DNA of 64,000 bases, from the NCBI GenBank assembly GCA_026016205.1, contig CP061209.1, forward strand, positions 923,147-987,146, written 5' to 3'. Source of the DNA: Methanosarcinales archaeon (lineage in GTDB: Archaea > Halobacteriota > UBA148 > JAUWXC01). Positions 34,556 to 44,921 of the stretch are shown one piece after another (position 1 is the first letter of the stretch; every line of letters begins with the position of its first letter). Below the pieces are notes generated by a model. The model saw only the letters and a list, made by a program, of their open reading frames with translations, was not told the origin of the DNA and did no database searches. A program made the translations under genes and the position numbers.

Positions 34556-34825
34556 ATGCCTGTTGATTCTAAAGAAGTAATCAAGCGATGCGCTGACACG
34601 CTAAAGCAAATTATAGATGATGATTCGGTTCCTAGGAACATACGGCGTGCGGCTGATGATGTAAGGAAAAAATTATTTGATGAGAGTGTTTCACTCGCCG
34701 TCCGGGCGGCATCCGCCACATCGGTGTTGGATGAAGTAAGCAACGACCCCAATATACCCCTTCATGCGCGGACCCTGGTATGGGGAGTTGTCAGTCAATT
34801 AGAGACGATATCTGTTGATATGTGA
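34556..34825 (+). CDS. UPF0147-family small helical protein
   Basis: An 89-aa all-helical protein: IDDDSVPRNIRRAADDVRKK, then AVRAASATSVLDEVSNDPN and PLHARTLVWGVVSQLE. This is the UPF0147 family, conserved in euryarchaea with unknown function. GGTGGTGA upstream serves as ribosome site. It borders the predicted replication origin. Confidence 0.85.
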   Translation: MPVDSKEVIKRCADTLKQIIDDDSVPRNIRRAADDVRKKLFDESVSLAVRAASATSVLDEVSNDPNIPLHARTLVWGVVSQLETISVDM

Positions 34826-34880
34826 GTGTCTATTGGTGGATGGAGGGTGAGCTGGTGGTGTGGTTCATTAGTATGCCGGT

Positions 34881-34902
34881 CCCCCCCTTATTTCGGTTGG
34901 AG
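34881..34902 (-). repeat. Inverted ORB-like element
   Basis: On the minus strand this reads CTCCAACCGAAATAAGGGGG, close to the exact repeats CTCCATTGGAAATAAAGGGG on the other side of the AT-rich core, but with opposite orientation. Opposed ORBs flanking an unwinding region are typical of archaeal origins. Confidence 0.6.
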
Positions 34903-35193
34903 TGCTTGTTTTGGTTTGGTTGTTTGTCCTTAATTGATTGTATGTTGCAATGTGTTGTGTACTGGTAGATTTGGCGTACTTTTGGTGCAATGGTGTAAGT
35001 TGGCAGATTAAATGGTGAGCAATTTTACGTAAATATGAGTGTGTATGGTGTTTTGTGGCATTGTATGATGTTAGATGATACAATAGAATGTGTAAATAGA
35101 ATAAAATAACAAAAGTTATATACTAAAAAGATGATAAAATACAACAATCTGTTTTAGTATTACTAAAAAAAATAAAGCGAGATGTTTTAGTGT

Positions 35194-35213
35194 CTCCATT
35201 GGAAATAAAGGGG
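35194..35213 (+). repeat. ORB-like element, copy 1
   Basis: CTCCATTGGAAATAAAGGGG, identical to 35372-35391. It has the dyad TCCA-n-TGGA followed by a run of Gs, the arrangement of the origin recognition box bound by archaeal Orc1/Cdc6. It lies at the right edge of the AT-rich core. Confidence 0.75.
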
Positions 35214-35242
35214 CGGGGGTCATATCATAAATACCTAAAAAC

Positions 35243-35260
35243 CTCCAAAAGAAGTAAGGG
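35243..35260 (+). repeat. Degenerate ORB-like element
   Basis: CTCCAAAAGAAGTAAGGG shares the CTCCA start, the GAA-TAA core and the GGG end of the exact repeats, in the same orientation. It may be a weak Orc1 site. Confidence 0.4.
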
Positions 35261-35371
35261 TAAATTTTTTGAACATCATCGCATATCTTTTTTATTTTTA
35301 TATCTTAACCGTTGAATGAGTATCGAGCATATAGCCGATTATTCAAGGATATGCACTGCAGGCACGATCAA

Positions 35372-35391
35372 CTCCATTGGAAATAAAGGGG
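35372..35391 (+). repeat. ORB-like element, copy 2
   Basis: An exact second copy of the 20-bp repeat, 59 bp before the likely orc1/cdc6 start and near its promoter (TTATTATAAGG at about 35406), so Orc1 binding could also autoregulate the gene. Confidence 0.75.
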
Positions 35392-35449
35392 TCAATACCA
35401 TAAGTTATTATAAGGTACTCTTCTATTGGAACTGTTGGAGGAAAATCAT

Positions 35450-36685
35450 TTGGCGAATGAAGTGCTATCAGGACTTTTCGAGGAATTGCTGCAGAGCAAA
35501 CCCATCTTCATAAATAGAGAGGTCCTGCGCCCATCTTATACGCCAGACTATTTACCCCATAGGAAGGAGCAGATAAATAGCCTTGCAACGATCCTTGTAT
35601 CTGCTCTCAGGGGCGAAACGCCCTCTAACATCTTGATATATGGAAAGACGGGAACCGGCAAGACCGCAGTGGTGAAGTATGTTGGAAAGGAGCTCGAGGA
35701 AACGGGCGAGAAAAAAGGAACACCCTGCTCGGTTTTATACATCAACTGTGAGGTGATTGATACACAGTACCGGGTCTTGGCACACCTGGCTAGGCACTTT
35801 GACAAAGAGGTTCCGCACACAGGTTGGCCAACAGACCAAGTTTACTCGGAGTTTAAAAACGCGATTGATGCCAGAGCGCAAACCATTGTAATCATACTGG
35901 ATGAGATTGACAAGCTCGTGAAGAAGGGCGGTGACGATACGTTATATAACCTCTCCAGGATTAACGCCGACCTGCGCAACACAAGGGTAAGTGTAGTTGG
36001 CATATCGAATGATTTGAAGTTCACCGAGTTCCTTGACCCAAGGGTGAGAAGTTCTTTGGGAGAGGAGGAGGTCATTTTTCCACCATATGATGCCAACCAA
36101 CTAGGGGACATACTTGAACAGCGGGCAAGAACCGCATTCAAGCCAGATGCGCTTGAACCATCTGTCATTCCATTGTGCGCGGCATTTGCTGCTCAAGAAC
36201 ATGGCGATGCAAGAAGGGCGCTGGACTTGTTGCGCGTCTCTGGTGAACTGGCAGAGAGGGCACAAAGCAACCTAGTTAAAGAGGAACACGTCAGGGCAGC
36301 GCAAAATAAAATTGAGTCGGACCGGGTTGTCGAAGTCGTACGAACTCTGCCCACACAATCTAAACTCATATTATATGCAATGGTTTCCCTCTACAAGAAG
36401 GGCGCCAAGGACCTGACTACCGGCGAGGTGTACAACCTTTATAAGCGCCTCTGCCGCCAAATTGATATGGATATCCTGACGCAGCGAAGGGTCACGGACA
36501 TTATTTCAGAGCTCGATATGCTGGGGATTGTCAACGCCGTGGTAGTAAGCAAGGGCCGCTATGGGCGAACAAAGGAGATATCAGTGAGTGTCCCCCTAGA
36601 ACAGACAAAGGCGACTTTACTTGAGGACTATCGATTAAAAACGCTTAGTATGACGCCCGTCTCACAGACCCGATTATATGCGTGA
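35450..36685 (+). CDS. cdc6: Orc1/Cdc6 replication initiator
   Basis: About 411 aa. I favour TTG 35450, which has GGAGG 8 nt upstream; the frame opens at TTG 35426. AAA+ ATPase: YLPHRKEQI, Walker A IYGKTGTGKTAV, Walker B IVIILDEIDKLV, sensor 1 VVGISND, arginine region DPRVRSSLGEEEVIF, sensor 2 GDARRALDLLR, and a C-terminal winged helix from about residue 300. It binds the ORB repeats upstream and loads the MCM helicase. Convergent overlap of 41 nt with the signal peptidase gene. Confidence 0.95.
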   Translation: MANEVLSGLFEELLQSKPIFINREVLRPSYTPDYLPHRKEQINSLATILVSALRGETPSNILIYGKTGTGKTAVVKYVGKELEETGEKKGTPCSVLYINCEVIDTQYRVLAHLARHFDKEVPHTGWPTDQVYSEFKNAIDARAQTIVIILDEIDKLVKKGGDDTLYNLSRINADLRNTRVSVVGISNDLKFTEFLDPRVRSSLGEEEVIFPPYDANQLGDILEQRARTAFKPDALEPSVIPLCAAFAAQEHGDARRALDLLRVSGELAERAQSNLVKEEHVRAAQNKIESDRVVEVVRTLPTQSKLILYAMVSLYKKGAKDLTTGEVYNLYKRLCRQIDMDILTQRRVTDIISELDMLGIVNAVVVSKGRYGRTKEISVSVPLEQTKATLLEDYRLKTLSMTPVSQTRLYA

Positions 36686-37202
36686 CATCTGAGCCAAAGG
36701 CCAGTCTGAAGTATCCTATGTATGGTATTCTAGCCTTGGCAACGCCCACTACCCACTCAGGCTTTACAGGGCCGCTCAACCCAGGTTGGTCATAACCGCT
36801 GTTGTGGTCCCCTTTTGTGATGTAACCAGAATGTGGGGCAACCACGCCACCAGGCATCGCCTCTCCAACATCAACCCAGTACATAACCCTGTGTATGATC
36901 GGCATCACATTGGGATTTCCATCCGGCCTATACACAATTACATCACCACAATCCCCAAACGAGGTGTAGTTAATCTCCTTGCCAAGTTGGTGTGTTATAA
37001 TGTCGGTGCGGCTAGCGCCTTGGATGAACACGACATCACCCCTGTACATATGAGGCATCATGCTGCCGGACTCAACCGCAACCATCACCGGCCACGTTCC
37101 AGCCAAAAGATATGCAAGAGACGCAATTACCACTACTACGATTGCCGCGAATGCAGCATCTTTAGCCAATCCAGTCCAAAAAGATTTGTCCACCCTTTTC
37201 AC
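36645..37202 (-). CDS. Signal peptidase I, archaeal (ER/SipW-like) type
   Basis: A 185-aa membrane protease. One N-terminal helix (about 15-38), then VESGSMMPHMYRGDVVF with the catalytic Ser, IIHRVMYW with the His that replaces Lys in the ER/archaeal type, and ITKGDHNSGYDQPG with the acidic box. It cleaves Sec (and Tat) signal peptides outside the membrane. Convergent with cdc6 and divergent from polD small subunit. Confidence 0.92.
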   Translation of the reverse strand: MKRVDKSFWTGLAKDAAFAAIVVVVIASLAYLLAGTWPVMVAVESGSMMPHMYRGDVVFIQGASRTDIITHQLGKEINYTSFGDCGDVIVYRPDGNPNVMPIIHRVMYWVDVGEAMPGGVVAPHSGYITKGDHNSGYDQPGLSGPVKPEWVVGVAKARIPYIGYFRLAFGSDVTHIIGSVRRASY

Positions 37203-37241
37203 CTTGGCCCATTACAATAATTTCCAACCATCGTATAATTT

Positions 37242-38687
37242 ATGCCTGCCCATAACATATTAAGTGATGATTCTATGGGCGAGACGAAAATCATCCAACG
37301 ATTTGCAGAAGGGGGGTATCAAATACACCCAGATGCAGTTACGATGATAGAGGCGTATGGTGCCCCTGACGAACTCATCCAGAATATATTGGCGTCGCTG
37401 GATGGATCTGTGTTGGTCGTAAAACCAGAGCACATCAAGTCAAGGTTGCCTCAACCGACATACGGCGTGGAAGTCTTAGACGCTCTCCCCACGACATGTG
37501 TTGGCAATTATGAGGAGTTCCTTGGATATTTCCATGACAGATACGCCAAACTGAGTGAAATCCTCCGGAGAAGAATTGGCGCCAGGCCAATTGAGAGCAT
37601 TAATCTAACGAAAAAGAGTCGGGAGGAGGTTACCGTAATAGGGATGGTATCCACCATACGGGACACCGCAAATGGGCATAGGCTGGTAGAGCTGGAGGAT
37701 CCAACTGGCATGATTCCAGTTCTTTTTCCAAACAACAAGGATGTGTTTGACCCGTCTACTCGTATTTTTCTGGATGAAGTGATAGGCATCACTGGCTCGC
37801 TCACAAAGGACGGACTCCTAATTGCAAACAGAATCACATGGCCAGATATACCACCCAAGAAAAACAACCGGGGCGAGCCCAAGCAAAACAGCGAGGCGTG
37901 CTATGCTGTGTTAATCTCTGACACGCACGTCGGGAGCAATACGTTCTTGGAACATACATGGTCCAGATTCGTTAAATGGCTGAATGCAGAGGTTGGCGAC
38001 GATAATCAGAAAGCGCTTGCAAAACGCGTTAGATACATGGTCATTGCGGGCGATCTGGTGGACGGCATAGGCATTTACCCTAATCAGGAAAAAGAACTTA
38101 CCATCCCCGACATCTACGGGCAATACGAGGCGGCGGCCAACCTTCTAAAAGGCGTGCCACCTCACATTAAAATCATCATTTCACCCGGAAACCATGATGC
38201 GGTCAGACAAGCAGAGCCGCAACCCCCGCTCTTCAATGAGCTAACCACTGCATTCCCCCCCAACGTCACATTCGTCAACAATCCCTCGTTATTCAAGCTA
38301 AACGGTGCACGCATCCTTGTTTATCATGGCCGCTCGTTAGACGATCTAGTGGCTGCACTACCTGGCGCATCATACGAGGAACCTGATAAGGTGATGGCCG
38401 AGATGTTGAAGCGGAGGCATCTCGCCCCTATATATGGTGGAAAGACCACCATTGTTCCTGGAGGCACAGACCACCTCGCCATCGATTCTGTTCCAGATGT
38501 ACTCCACTGTGGACACGTACACACGGTGGGCATATCAAAGTACAGGGGCGTTACGCTTGTGAACTCTGGCACATGGCAAAGCCAGACTGAGTTTCAGAAG
38601 AGTGTCAACCTCGAACCCGTTCCAGGATGCGCCACCCTGCTAGACTTGAACACGATGGACGCCTCTGTTCTGAAGTTTTATACATGA
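37242..38687 (+). CDS. polB: DNA polymerase D small subunit DP1 (3'-5' exonuclease)
   Basis: A 481-aa protein with an OB domain (about 120-215, VTVIGMVSTIRDT and GMIPVLFPN) and a calcineurin-like phosphoesterase domain: ISDTHVGSNTFLEH near 226, MVIAGDLVDGIGIYPNQE near 266, IISPGNHDAVR near 310, and LHCGHVHTVGISKY near 422. These are the DP1 proofreading-exonuclease metal sites. ATG 37242 or 37275 could be used. It lies 131 bp before the large subunit, which is unusually close-packed with cdc6. Confidence 0.95.
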   Translation: MPAHNILSDDSMGETKIIQRFAEGGYQIHPDAVTMIEAYGAPDELIQNILASLDGSVLVVKPEHIKSRLPQPTYGVEVLDALPTTCVGNYEEFLGYFHDRYAKLSEILRRRIGARPIESINLTKKSREEVTVIGMVSTIRDTANGHRLVELEDPTGMIPVLFPNNKDVFDPSTRIFLDEVIGITGSLTKDGLLIANRITWPDIPPKKNNRGEPKQNSEACYAVLISDTHVGSNTFLEHTWSRFVKWLNAEVGDDNQKALAKRVRYMVIAGDLVDGIGIYPNQEKELTIPDIYGQYEAAANLLKGVPPHIKIIISPGNHDAVRQAEPQPPLFNELTTAFPPNVTFVNNPSLFKLNGARILVYHGRSLDDLVAALPGASYEEPDKVMAEMLKRRHLAPIYGGKTTIVPGGTDHLAIDSVPDVLHCGHVHTVGISKYRGVTLVNSGTWQSQTEFQKSVNLEPVPGCATLLDLNTMDASVLKFYT

Positions 38688-38818
38688 GATTTTTGAAACT
38701 ACACCTCTTGTACATCAATATGCAAGGCAATCGTATTCCAACCATCAGTTTACATCATTGATACCATATTCCATTTCAATCATAACATATTTTACATCAG
38801 CCGTACATATCACATAAG

Positions 38819-41800
38819 ATGAATCAGGGCGCGAGCGACTCTATTATTGCATATTTTAATTCGCTAGAGGCAGGGCTGGAACGAGCCATGCAGGTCGCTA
38901 AGGAGGCTAGGAGCATGGGCGCTGACCCTGAGACGTATCCCGAGATCCCACCTGCAAAGGACCTTGCTGACAGGGTTGAGAATTTAGTGTGTATCGAGGG
39001 GGTTGCAAAGCGCATCCGCGAATTGGAAAGCAATTCCTCTAGGGAGGAGGCGGCGCTACACATTGGCTTGGATTTTGCCGAAGGCATGTTCGGAATGAAA
39101 CCCAAGATTGAGTTGATAGAGGGCGCGATTAGAACCGCGGTCGCTATATTGACAGAAGGGGTTGTGGCTGCACCCATAGAAGGCATTGCTCGTGTAGGTC
39201 TCGGAAAAAATGATGATGGTACGAGTTACCTAAAGATATACTACGCCGGCCCTATCCGAAGTGCAGGCGGGACAGCACAAACATTGTCTGTTTTGGTAGC
39301 TGATTACGTGAGACAAAAGCTCGGCGTCGATAGATACAAGCCGCGAAGGGAAGAAGTCGAACGCTACGTTGAAGAAATATCGCTTTATGGGAGGGTTGCA
39401 AACCTTCAATACATGCCTTCGCCAGATGAAATCAAGCTGATAGTTGAGAATTGCCCCATCTGCATAGATGGCGAGCCAACAGAGGTAGAAGAAGTTTCGG
39501 GTTACAGGAATTTGGAGAGGGTTGAAACCAACCGCCTTAGGGGTGGGATGGCGCTGGTAATTGCAGAAGGCGTTGCACAGAAAGCACCAAAAATCAAGAA
39601 GTACGTGTCTTTATTGAGTATAGGTGGGTGGGAATGGCTGGATCGTCTCGTTGTGGATACAAAGCGCGAAGATGATGTCGCGACGCTGAAACCAAAAAAA
39701 CAGTTTTTGGAAGACATCATAGCAGGGCGGCCTGTTTTTTCACATCCCTCTGCAAGAGGCGGTTTCCGCCTTAGGTACGGGCGCGCTCGCAATTCTGGCT
39801 TTGCCACCGCTGGAATAAGTCCTGCTACGATGGTGCTCTTGGACGATTTTATCGCACCTGGCACACAACTCAAAATCGAGCGCCCTGGCAAAGCCGCTGG
39901 TGCAGTGCCTGTAGATACAATAGAAGGGCCAACCGTCCGCCTTATTAATGGAGACGTTCTGCGCGTTGACTCTATGGAACAGGCGCGTGAGCTACGCCGT
40001 AGTGTAGTTGAAGTGCTCGATATAGGTGAGATTTTGATCAGTTATGGCGACTTCCTTGAGAACGCCCATCCTCTCGTCCCCGCCTCGTACTGTTATGAAT
40101 GGTGGATACAAGAATTAGAGGCAAAAACAACTATCCAAGAGGATTTGAGAAACATTACGCCCGAAAGGGCAATTGAGTTGTCAGAAAAATTTGGCGTGCC
40201 GCTTCATCCCAAGTACACATACCTCTGGCATGATATTAGCGTTCAAGAACTGGAATTTTTAGCAAACTACCTTTCTGAAAAAGGGGAGTATGACGAGGTT
40301 TTGACGCTTCCGAATGACCAGGAGGTCAAAAACCTCTTGGAAACGCTGCTGGTACAACATAAGGTGCAAGAGGATAACATCATCATTGAGCATGAGCATG
40401 CTTGTCCGCTCATCAGGTGCCTTGGACTAAATCAAGATTTGAGCAGGTTGCGCACCCAGCAGCCATTGAGTATGAAAACAATCGACGCCGTATCTGCCCT
40501 AAGCGGCATCTTGGTCAGAGAACGCGCCCCCGTACGGATTGGTGGCAGGATGGGCAGACCAGAAAAATCCAAGAAACGAGAGATGCGTCCACCTGTGCAT
40601 GTGCTATTTCCTATAGGCAAAGCAGGTGGCAGAAGACGCTTCCTCCAGGATGCACACAATCACACGTCACAGAATGATAAAAAGGGGGTAATTGAAGTTG
40701 AGCTGGGCGTCAGGAAATGCACCAGCTGTGGAAAAACATCTTTTGAGCCAAGATGCGACTGCGGTGGGCGCACCCAGCCAACAAAATTCTGTCCCAAGTG
40801 CAACATACCTACTGGAGACAAAGAGCTTTGTCCGCGCTGTAATACAGGGACCACATCCACCAAAAAACAAATCATCGATTTTAGGTCGATATATTCCCAG
40901 GCACTAAGTAATCTGGGCGAGCGCAATGATTTTGGCGTAAAAGGCGTAATCGGCATGATTTCCAAGGACAAAACGCCAGAACCATTGGAAAAAGGAATTC
41001 TCAGGGCGAAGCATGATGTATGCGTCTTCAAAGATGGAACGGTTCGATATGATCTCACAGACCTGCCCCTCGCCCACTTCACACCCAAGGAGATTGGCAC
41101 ACCCATAGAAAAACTCAAAACACTCGGTTATAGTGTCGACTATAATGGAAGCCCCCTTGTCGATGAGAATCAGGTAGTCGAACTCAAGCCGCAGGATGTA
41201 GTTCTGTCAAAGGACGGTGGCGATTATCTACTCCGTACTACGCATTTCATAGACGATTTGCTGACGAAATACTATGGGCTTGAACCCTATTACCAGGCGC
41301 AATCGAGAGATGATTTGATTGGGCAACTCGTCATCGGACTCGCTCCACACACGTCTGCGGGCGTTTTAGGGCGAATGCTTGGCTTTACCAACGCCTCCGT
41401 AGGATATGCGCACCCTTTTTTCCATGCAGCGAAACGAAGAAATTGTTTTGGTCCAGATACAAAAATACCCATTCTTGAAAAAGGAATATGGAAAATAGCA
41501 ACTATAAAAGAACTTGTTGAAAAGAACTTGAATAACCCAAAAACCGATGATTTTGGAACCCTTTATTCAGAAGTAAAAAACATAAAAACACTCGCCTTCA
41601 ACGAAAAAACAAAGAAATTTGAATTGGCTGAGATAAGTCATGTCTCTAAACATGCTCCACAAAAAACCATTACACTAAGGACAAAGTCGGGAAGAGAAGT
41701 TACTACAACATTAGGCCACCCCTTCCCAACAAAAAATGGGGAAAAAGTTGCGTTAGAATTAGAAGATGTTTTCACTCCTCACAACATCAAAGTTCCGCGA

Positions 41801-43549
41801 AGAGATATCTCTGAATTTTTATTGTCAAATTTTACGGAAAATTTAATGGTTAAAATACCGCGCGATATTTTTGAAGGAATGAATAAAAAGAAAATTGCAG
41901 AGAAATATAATTTAAAGTATAAGACCTTTACAAATTACATTTACAGGCGATCTTATCCTTTGTCTATAGCCAAAGATTTTATTAAAAAGCAGGAATTGGA
42001 AAAATATAAAATATCCGCAAAACGCGATACTGTTAGATTGCCCTTAGTAATAAAGTGTGATGAAGATTTCATGTTTTTGCTTGGCATATATTTGGCAGAA
42101 GGACACATCAGAAAGGGGAAAACTAAAGGAAAAGCAAATTATCAGATTGGTTTTGCTGCTTCAGATTCGGTAATAAAAAAATTGATCGCAAAAAAAATAG
42201 AAAAAGTATTTGGCACCAAGCCCTATGTTGGAAAAGAAACTGTTACCCTATGTTCACGCATAATATATTATTTTTTCTTGAACCTAGGCATAGGTAAAAA
42301 TGCAAGAGAAAAAGGCATACCTTCTTTTGTCTTCTCTTTGCCAAAAAAGAAAATAAGGCCCCTTCTTGCAGGTTTGTTTTTAGGAGATGGATCAGTCTCT
42401 CTTAGCTCAACTTTAGAAGTAAATTATAGTTCTGTGAGTAAAAGAATGATTGACGAGATTTCTTTCCTTTTGTTGCAATTCGGGATAAAGCATTCTTTTT
42501 CGGTAAAAGACGACGGCAACAAAAAGCATGCAATTTTGCACAAAATAAGAATTTATTCAAAATATGCAGAATTGTTTGTTGAGGATGTTGGATTTAAAGG
42601 ATATAAACAGGAAAATGCAGAAAAACTTGTGTCCTTGTGGAAAAAGAAAAAAAAATCAGAAAGAACAGATAGATTTGGAGAAGTTTTCATAGACAAAATT
42701 GTAAATAAACAAATAAAACCAAAAGAAGAAACAGTATATTCTTTAACAGTTCCACTTCATCATACTATCATTGCAAATGGAATTGTTTCCCATCAATGTG
42801 ATGGCGACGAGGATTGTGTGATGCTCCTCATGGACGGCTTGCTCAACTTCTCCCGCTCGTACTTACCAGAGCGCAGGGGAGGGAAAATGGACGCGCCGCT
42901 CGTGCTTACGATGAGGATAGATCCAAGCGAGATTGACAGCGAGGCGCACAACATCGACCTTGTACGGAGATACCCTCTGGAGTTTTACGAGGCGACCCTG
43001 CATTATACAAATCCAAAGGAGGTAGGCGCAAAAATGGATTTGATGGGAGCGCGGCTGAGCACACCTGCGCAGTATGAGGGTTTTGGATACACACATGACA
43101 CGTCAGACATCGCTGCAGGCCCAGCCCACAGTGCATACAAAACATTGGGCGCCATGGTTGAAAAGATGGAGGCGCAGCTAAAACTGGCAAAGAAAGTCAG
43201 GGCAGTAGACGCAAAGGATGTTGCAGAGAGAGTAATAACCTCACACTTTCTGCCAGATTTGATAGGCAATCTACGTGCATTCTCGCGGCAAAAGATGAGG
43301 TGCGTTAAGTGCAATGCAAAGTTCAGGCGTCCCCCACTAAAGGGCACATGCCCTAAATGCGGTGGCAGAATCATCTTAACGGTGCACGAGGGGGCTGTGA
43401 AAAAGTACCTGGATGTATCGCTGAGGATTGCAGAGGAATATGATGTTTCGAATTATACGAAGCAGCGATTGAAATTGATTACACTTGAAACCCGCTCGTT
43501 GTTTGAGGGCGACAAATCAAAGCAGATGGGCCTTGTCGACTTCATGTGA
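38819..43549 (+). CDS. polC: DNA polymerase D large subunit DP2, intein-containing precursor
   Basis: A 1,576-aa precursor. Removing the 451-aa intein leaves 1,125 aa, normal for DP2, the catalytic subunit of the euryarchaeal replicative polymerase. Visible are [19 protein letters not shown] near 140, a first zinc ribbon ([17 protein letters not shown] and CPKCN...CPRCN) near 640, the catalytic-aspartate region [19 protein letters not shown] directly after the intein, and the C-terminal zinc site [20 protein letters not shown]. The 131-bp leader carries three TACATCA repeats (about 38710, 38752, 38791). Four nt of overlap with the frame of fdhD. Confidence 0.96.
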   Translation: MNQGASDSIIAYFNSLEAGLERAMQVAKEARSMGADPETYPEIPPAKDLADRVENLVCIEGVAKRIRELESNSSREEAALHIGLDFAEGMFGMKPKIELIEGAIRTAVAILTEGVVAAPIEGIARVGLGKNDDGTSYLKIYYAGPIRSAGGTAQTLSVLVADYVRQKLGVDRYKPRREEVERYVEEISLYGRVANLQYMPSPDEIKLIVENCPICIDGEPTEVEEVSGYRNLERVETNRLRGGMALVIAEGVAQKAPKIKKYVSLLSIGGWEWLDRLVVDTKREDDVATLKPKKQFLEDIIAGRPVFSHPSARGGFRLRYGRARNSGFATAGISPATMVLLDDFIAPGTQLKIERPGKAAGAVPVDTIEGPTVRLINGDVLRVDSMEQARELRRSVVEVLDIGEILISYGDFLENAHPLVPASYCYEWWIQELEAKTTIQEDLRNITPERAIELSEKFGVPLHPKYTYLWHDISVQELEFLANYLSEKGEYDEVLTLPNDQEVKNLLETLLVQHKVQEDNIIIEHEHACPLIRCLGLNQDLSRLRTQQPLSMKTIDAVSALSGILVRERAPVRIGGRMGRPEKSKKREMRPPVHVLFPIGKAGGRRRFLQDAHNHTSQNDKKGVIEVELGVRKCTSCGKTSFEPRCDCGGRTQPTKFCPKCNIPTGDKELCPRCNTGTTSTKKQIIDFRSIYSQALSNLGERNDFGVKGVIGMISKDKTPEPLEKGILRAKHDVCVFKDGTVRYDLTDLPLAHFTPKEIGTPIEKLKTLGYSVDYNGSPLVDENQVVELKPQDVVLSKDGGDYLLRTTHFIDDLLTKYYGLEPYYQAQSRDDLIGQLVIGLAPHTSAGVLGRMLGFTNASVGYAHPFFHAAKRRNCFGPDTKIPILEKGIWKIATIKELVEKNLNNPKTDDFGTLYSEVKNIKTLAFNEKTKKFELAEISHVSKHAPQKTITLRTKSGREVTTTLGHPFPTKNGEKVALELEDVFTPHNIKVPRRDISEFLLSNFTENLMVKIPRDIFEGMNKKKIAEKYNLKYKTFTNYIYRRSYPLSIAKDFIKKQELEKYKISAKRDTVRLPLVIKCDEDFMFLLGIYLAEGHIRKGKTKGKANYQIGFAASDSVIKKLIAKKIEKVFGTKPYVGKETVTLCSRIIYYFFLNLGIGKNAREKGIPSFVFSLPKKKIRPLLAGLFLGDGSVSLSSTLEVNYSSVSKRMIDEISFLLLQFGIKHSFSVKDDGNKKHAILHKIRIYSKYAELFVEDVGFKGYKQENAEKLVSLWKKKKKSERTDRFGEVFIDKIVNKQIKPKEETVYSLTVPLHHTIIANGIVSHQCDGDEDCVMLLMDGLLNFSRSYLPERRGGKMDAPLVLTMRIDPSEIDSEAHNIDLVRRYPLEFYEATLHYTNPKEVGAKMDLMGARLSTPAQYEGFGYTHDTSDIAAGPAHSAYKTLGAMVEKMEAQLKLAKKVRAVDAKDVAERVITSHFLPDLIGNLRAFSRQKMRCVKCNAKFRRPPLKGTCPKCGGRIILTVHEGAVKKYLDVSLRIAEEYDVSNYTKQRLKLITLETRSLFEGDKSKQMGLVDFM
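41444..42796 (+). mobile_element. LAGLIDADG intein inside polD large subunit
   Basis: An in-frame insertion of 451 aa, residues 876-1326 of the precursor. It starts with Cys ([14 protein letters not shown]), has the block B TLGH motif, and ends [16 protein letters not shown] before Cys of CDGDEDC. The last intein residue is Gln, not Asn, while the penultimate His and the +1 Cys are kept. Two endonuclease dodecapeptides are seen, LLGIYLAEG and [10 protein letters not shown], both with acidic residues, so homing activity may persist. The insertion is in the polymerase active site and is much more AT/lysine-rich than its host gene. Confidence 0.93.
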
Positions 43550-43602
43550 CATGTACCACTATATTTAAGAGACGTGAACATCAATACGTTCGAGGATTAG
43601 CG

Positions 43603-44307
43603 ATGTACCTTAAGGAATTTAATGCCATCAGCATCAAGAACAACTCGAAGGTCAAAGAGACGAGTTTAATAGCTGCAGAGGATGCGATTGCCCTGTTTGT
43701 CAACGACACCAAGATCGCATCGCTAACAGCGACGCCCAATATGCTGCGCGAGCTGGCGGTGGGCCATCTCATCTGTGAAGGCATGATTGACGATTCACAC
43801 GATATCATGGATGTGCAGGATAGGGGCCTTGAAGTTCGTGTTCAAATAAGGGGGGATCCACAGGTCAAGCGCGAATCAAACGTTTTGGTCAATTCAAACG
43901 CAAAATTCACCATGGATTGTATCAAGAATAGCCTACATCACCTTGGTTCTGAGGTTTATGAGAAAACCAGGGGCACCCATAGCGCAAGTTTGGTGGACCA
44001 AGATGGAAATTTGGTCAAAAAGGCGATAGATGTTGGCAGGCACAACACCGTCGACAAGGTGGTAGGAAGCGCCATTTTAGATGGCATAGATTTGCACAAC
44101 CTATTCCTGTTATCAACTGCCAGGCAGTCTGCCGGGATAGTAATGAAGGTAGCCAGGGCGGGCATTCCAGTAATTGTCTCAAAGGCGGCGCCAATAAGTT
44201 CTGGGATAGAATCTGCCAAGAAGATGGGTGTTACCTTGGTTTGCTTTGCTAAAAAAGATAATTTGTCCATCTACTCTCATCCAGACAGAATTTTGGTTGG
44301 TGGTTGA
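43603..44307 (+). CDS. fdhD: FdhD-like sulfurtransferase family protein
   Basis: About 234 aa from ATG 43603 (MYLKEFNAISIKNNSK); the frame starts at 43546 but that part is not conserved. FdhD features are ETSLIAAEDAIALFVN, MLRELAVGHLICEGMI, TRGTHSASLVDQDG, DVGRHNTVDKVVG and STARQSAGIVMKVARAGIPVIVSKAAP. FdhD transfers sulfur to the bis-MGD cofactor of formate dehydrogenases. The usual CGxCG cysteine loop is not present where expected; the region reads KFTMDCIKNSL with a single Cys. Followed at once by mobA. Confidence 0.87.
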   Translation: MYLKEFNAISIKNNSKVKETSLIAAEDAIALFVNDTKIASLTATPNMLRELAVGHLICEGMIDDSHDIMDVQDRGLEVRVQIRGDPQVKRESNVLVNSNAKFTMDCIKNSLHHLGSEVYEKTRGTHSASLVDQDGNLVKKAIDVGRHNTVDKVVGSAILDGIDLHNLFLLSTARQSAGIVMKVARAGIPVIVSKAAPISSGIESAKKMGVTLVCFAKKDNLSIYSHPDRILVGG

Positions 44308-44921
44308 CGGTGAGATCAGGCGTAATACTGGCAGGAGGTCGAAGTTCCAGGCTCGGTGTGGATAAATCCCTACTTCAAATCGGAAAAAGGACCATGCTCG
44401 AGCACGTGATGGAAAATATTTCGGATGTTATAGACGAGGCCATAGTTGTCGCCAGGGATGAAGAGCAAGGAAAGGCGATAATTTCCAAGATAGGTGCGGT
44501 AGACATTGCCTACGATTCCATCCCCGGATATGGTCCTGTTGCGGGGATGCTTGCTGGACTGAAGAAGGCGAGATACGAACACGTGATAGCGCTCGCTTGC
44601 GACATGCCGTTTATTAATTCAAACGTCGTGTCCCACCTATTCTCTCTAGTGGAGGGATATGATGCCGTCGTTCCAAGGTGGCCTGACAGCAGGATTGAGC
44701 CGTTACATGCTGTCTACGATACAGAGAAAATGGCGAGGGCATGTGAAAAAGCCATCGAAGGCGGGAAGGGAAACATTGTGGCGCCGCTGAGTACCTTGCG
44801 AACCTATTACATCTCAATCGAGGAAATCAAAAAGATAGACCCAGAGCTGAGAACATTTATTAACATAAATACTGCCAACGACCTCGAAGTAGTACGGTCC
44901 CTATTTCAAAAGCCGGTCTAG
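44304..44921 (+). CDS. mobA: Molybdenum cofactor guanylyltransferase MobA
   Basis: A 205-aa nucleotidyltransferase starting at TTG 44304 or GTG 44310. SGVILAGGRSSRLGVDKSLL is the GTP-binding loop, SIPGYGPVAGMLAGL near residue 72 and LACDMPFIN near 97 hold substrate and Mg sites. It attaches GMP to molybdopterin to form MGD, used by formate and formylmethanofuran dehydrogenases. Overlaps fdhD by 4 nt and meets the modE-like gene convergently (21 nt overlap). Confidence 0.93.
   Translation: MTVRSGVILAGGRSSRLGVDKSLLQIGKRTMLEHVMENISDVIDEAIVVARDEEQGKAIISKIGAVDIAYDSIPGYGPVAGMLAGLKKARYEHVIALACDMPFINSNVVSHLFSLVEGYDAVVPRWPDSRIEPLHAVYDTEKMARACEKAIEGGKGNIVAPLSTLRTYYISIEEIKKIDPELRTFININTANDLEVVRSLFQKPV

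Larger units (their letters stand above)
34826..35449. other. Probable chromosomal replication origin upstream of orc1/cdc6
   Basis: A 624-bp non-coding stretch directly before orc1/cdc6. It holds two exact 20-bp ORB-like repeats (35194-35213, 35372-35391), a degenerate third (35243-35260), an inverted variant at the far side (34881-34902), and a very AT-rich core (about 35085-35190) as a candidate unwinding element. The left part (34826-35060) is strongly G/T-biased on this strand and the right part is not, as near origin skew switches. This is the usual archaeal oriC layout. Confidence 0.75.

Noticed and set aside
35316..35513. A 65-codon ORF in the origin region
   Set aside because: It spans one exact ORB repeat and the cdc6 start region and has no protein-like features.
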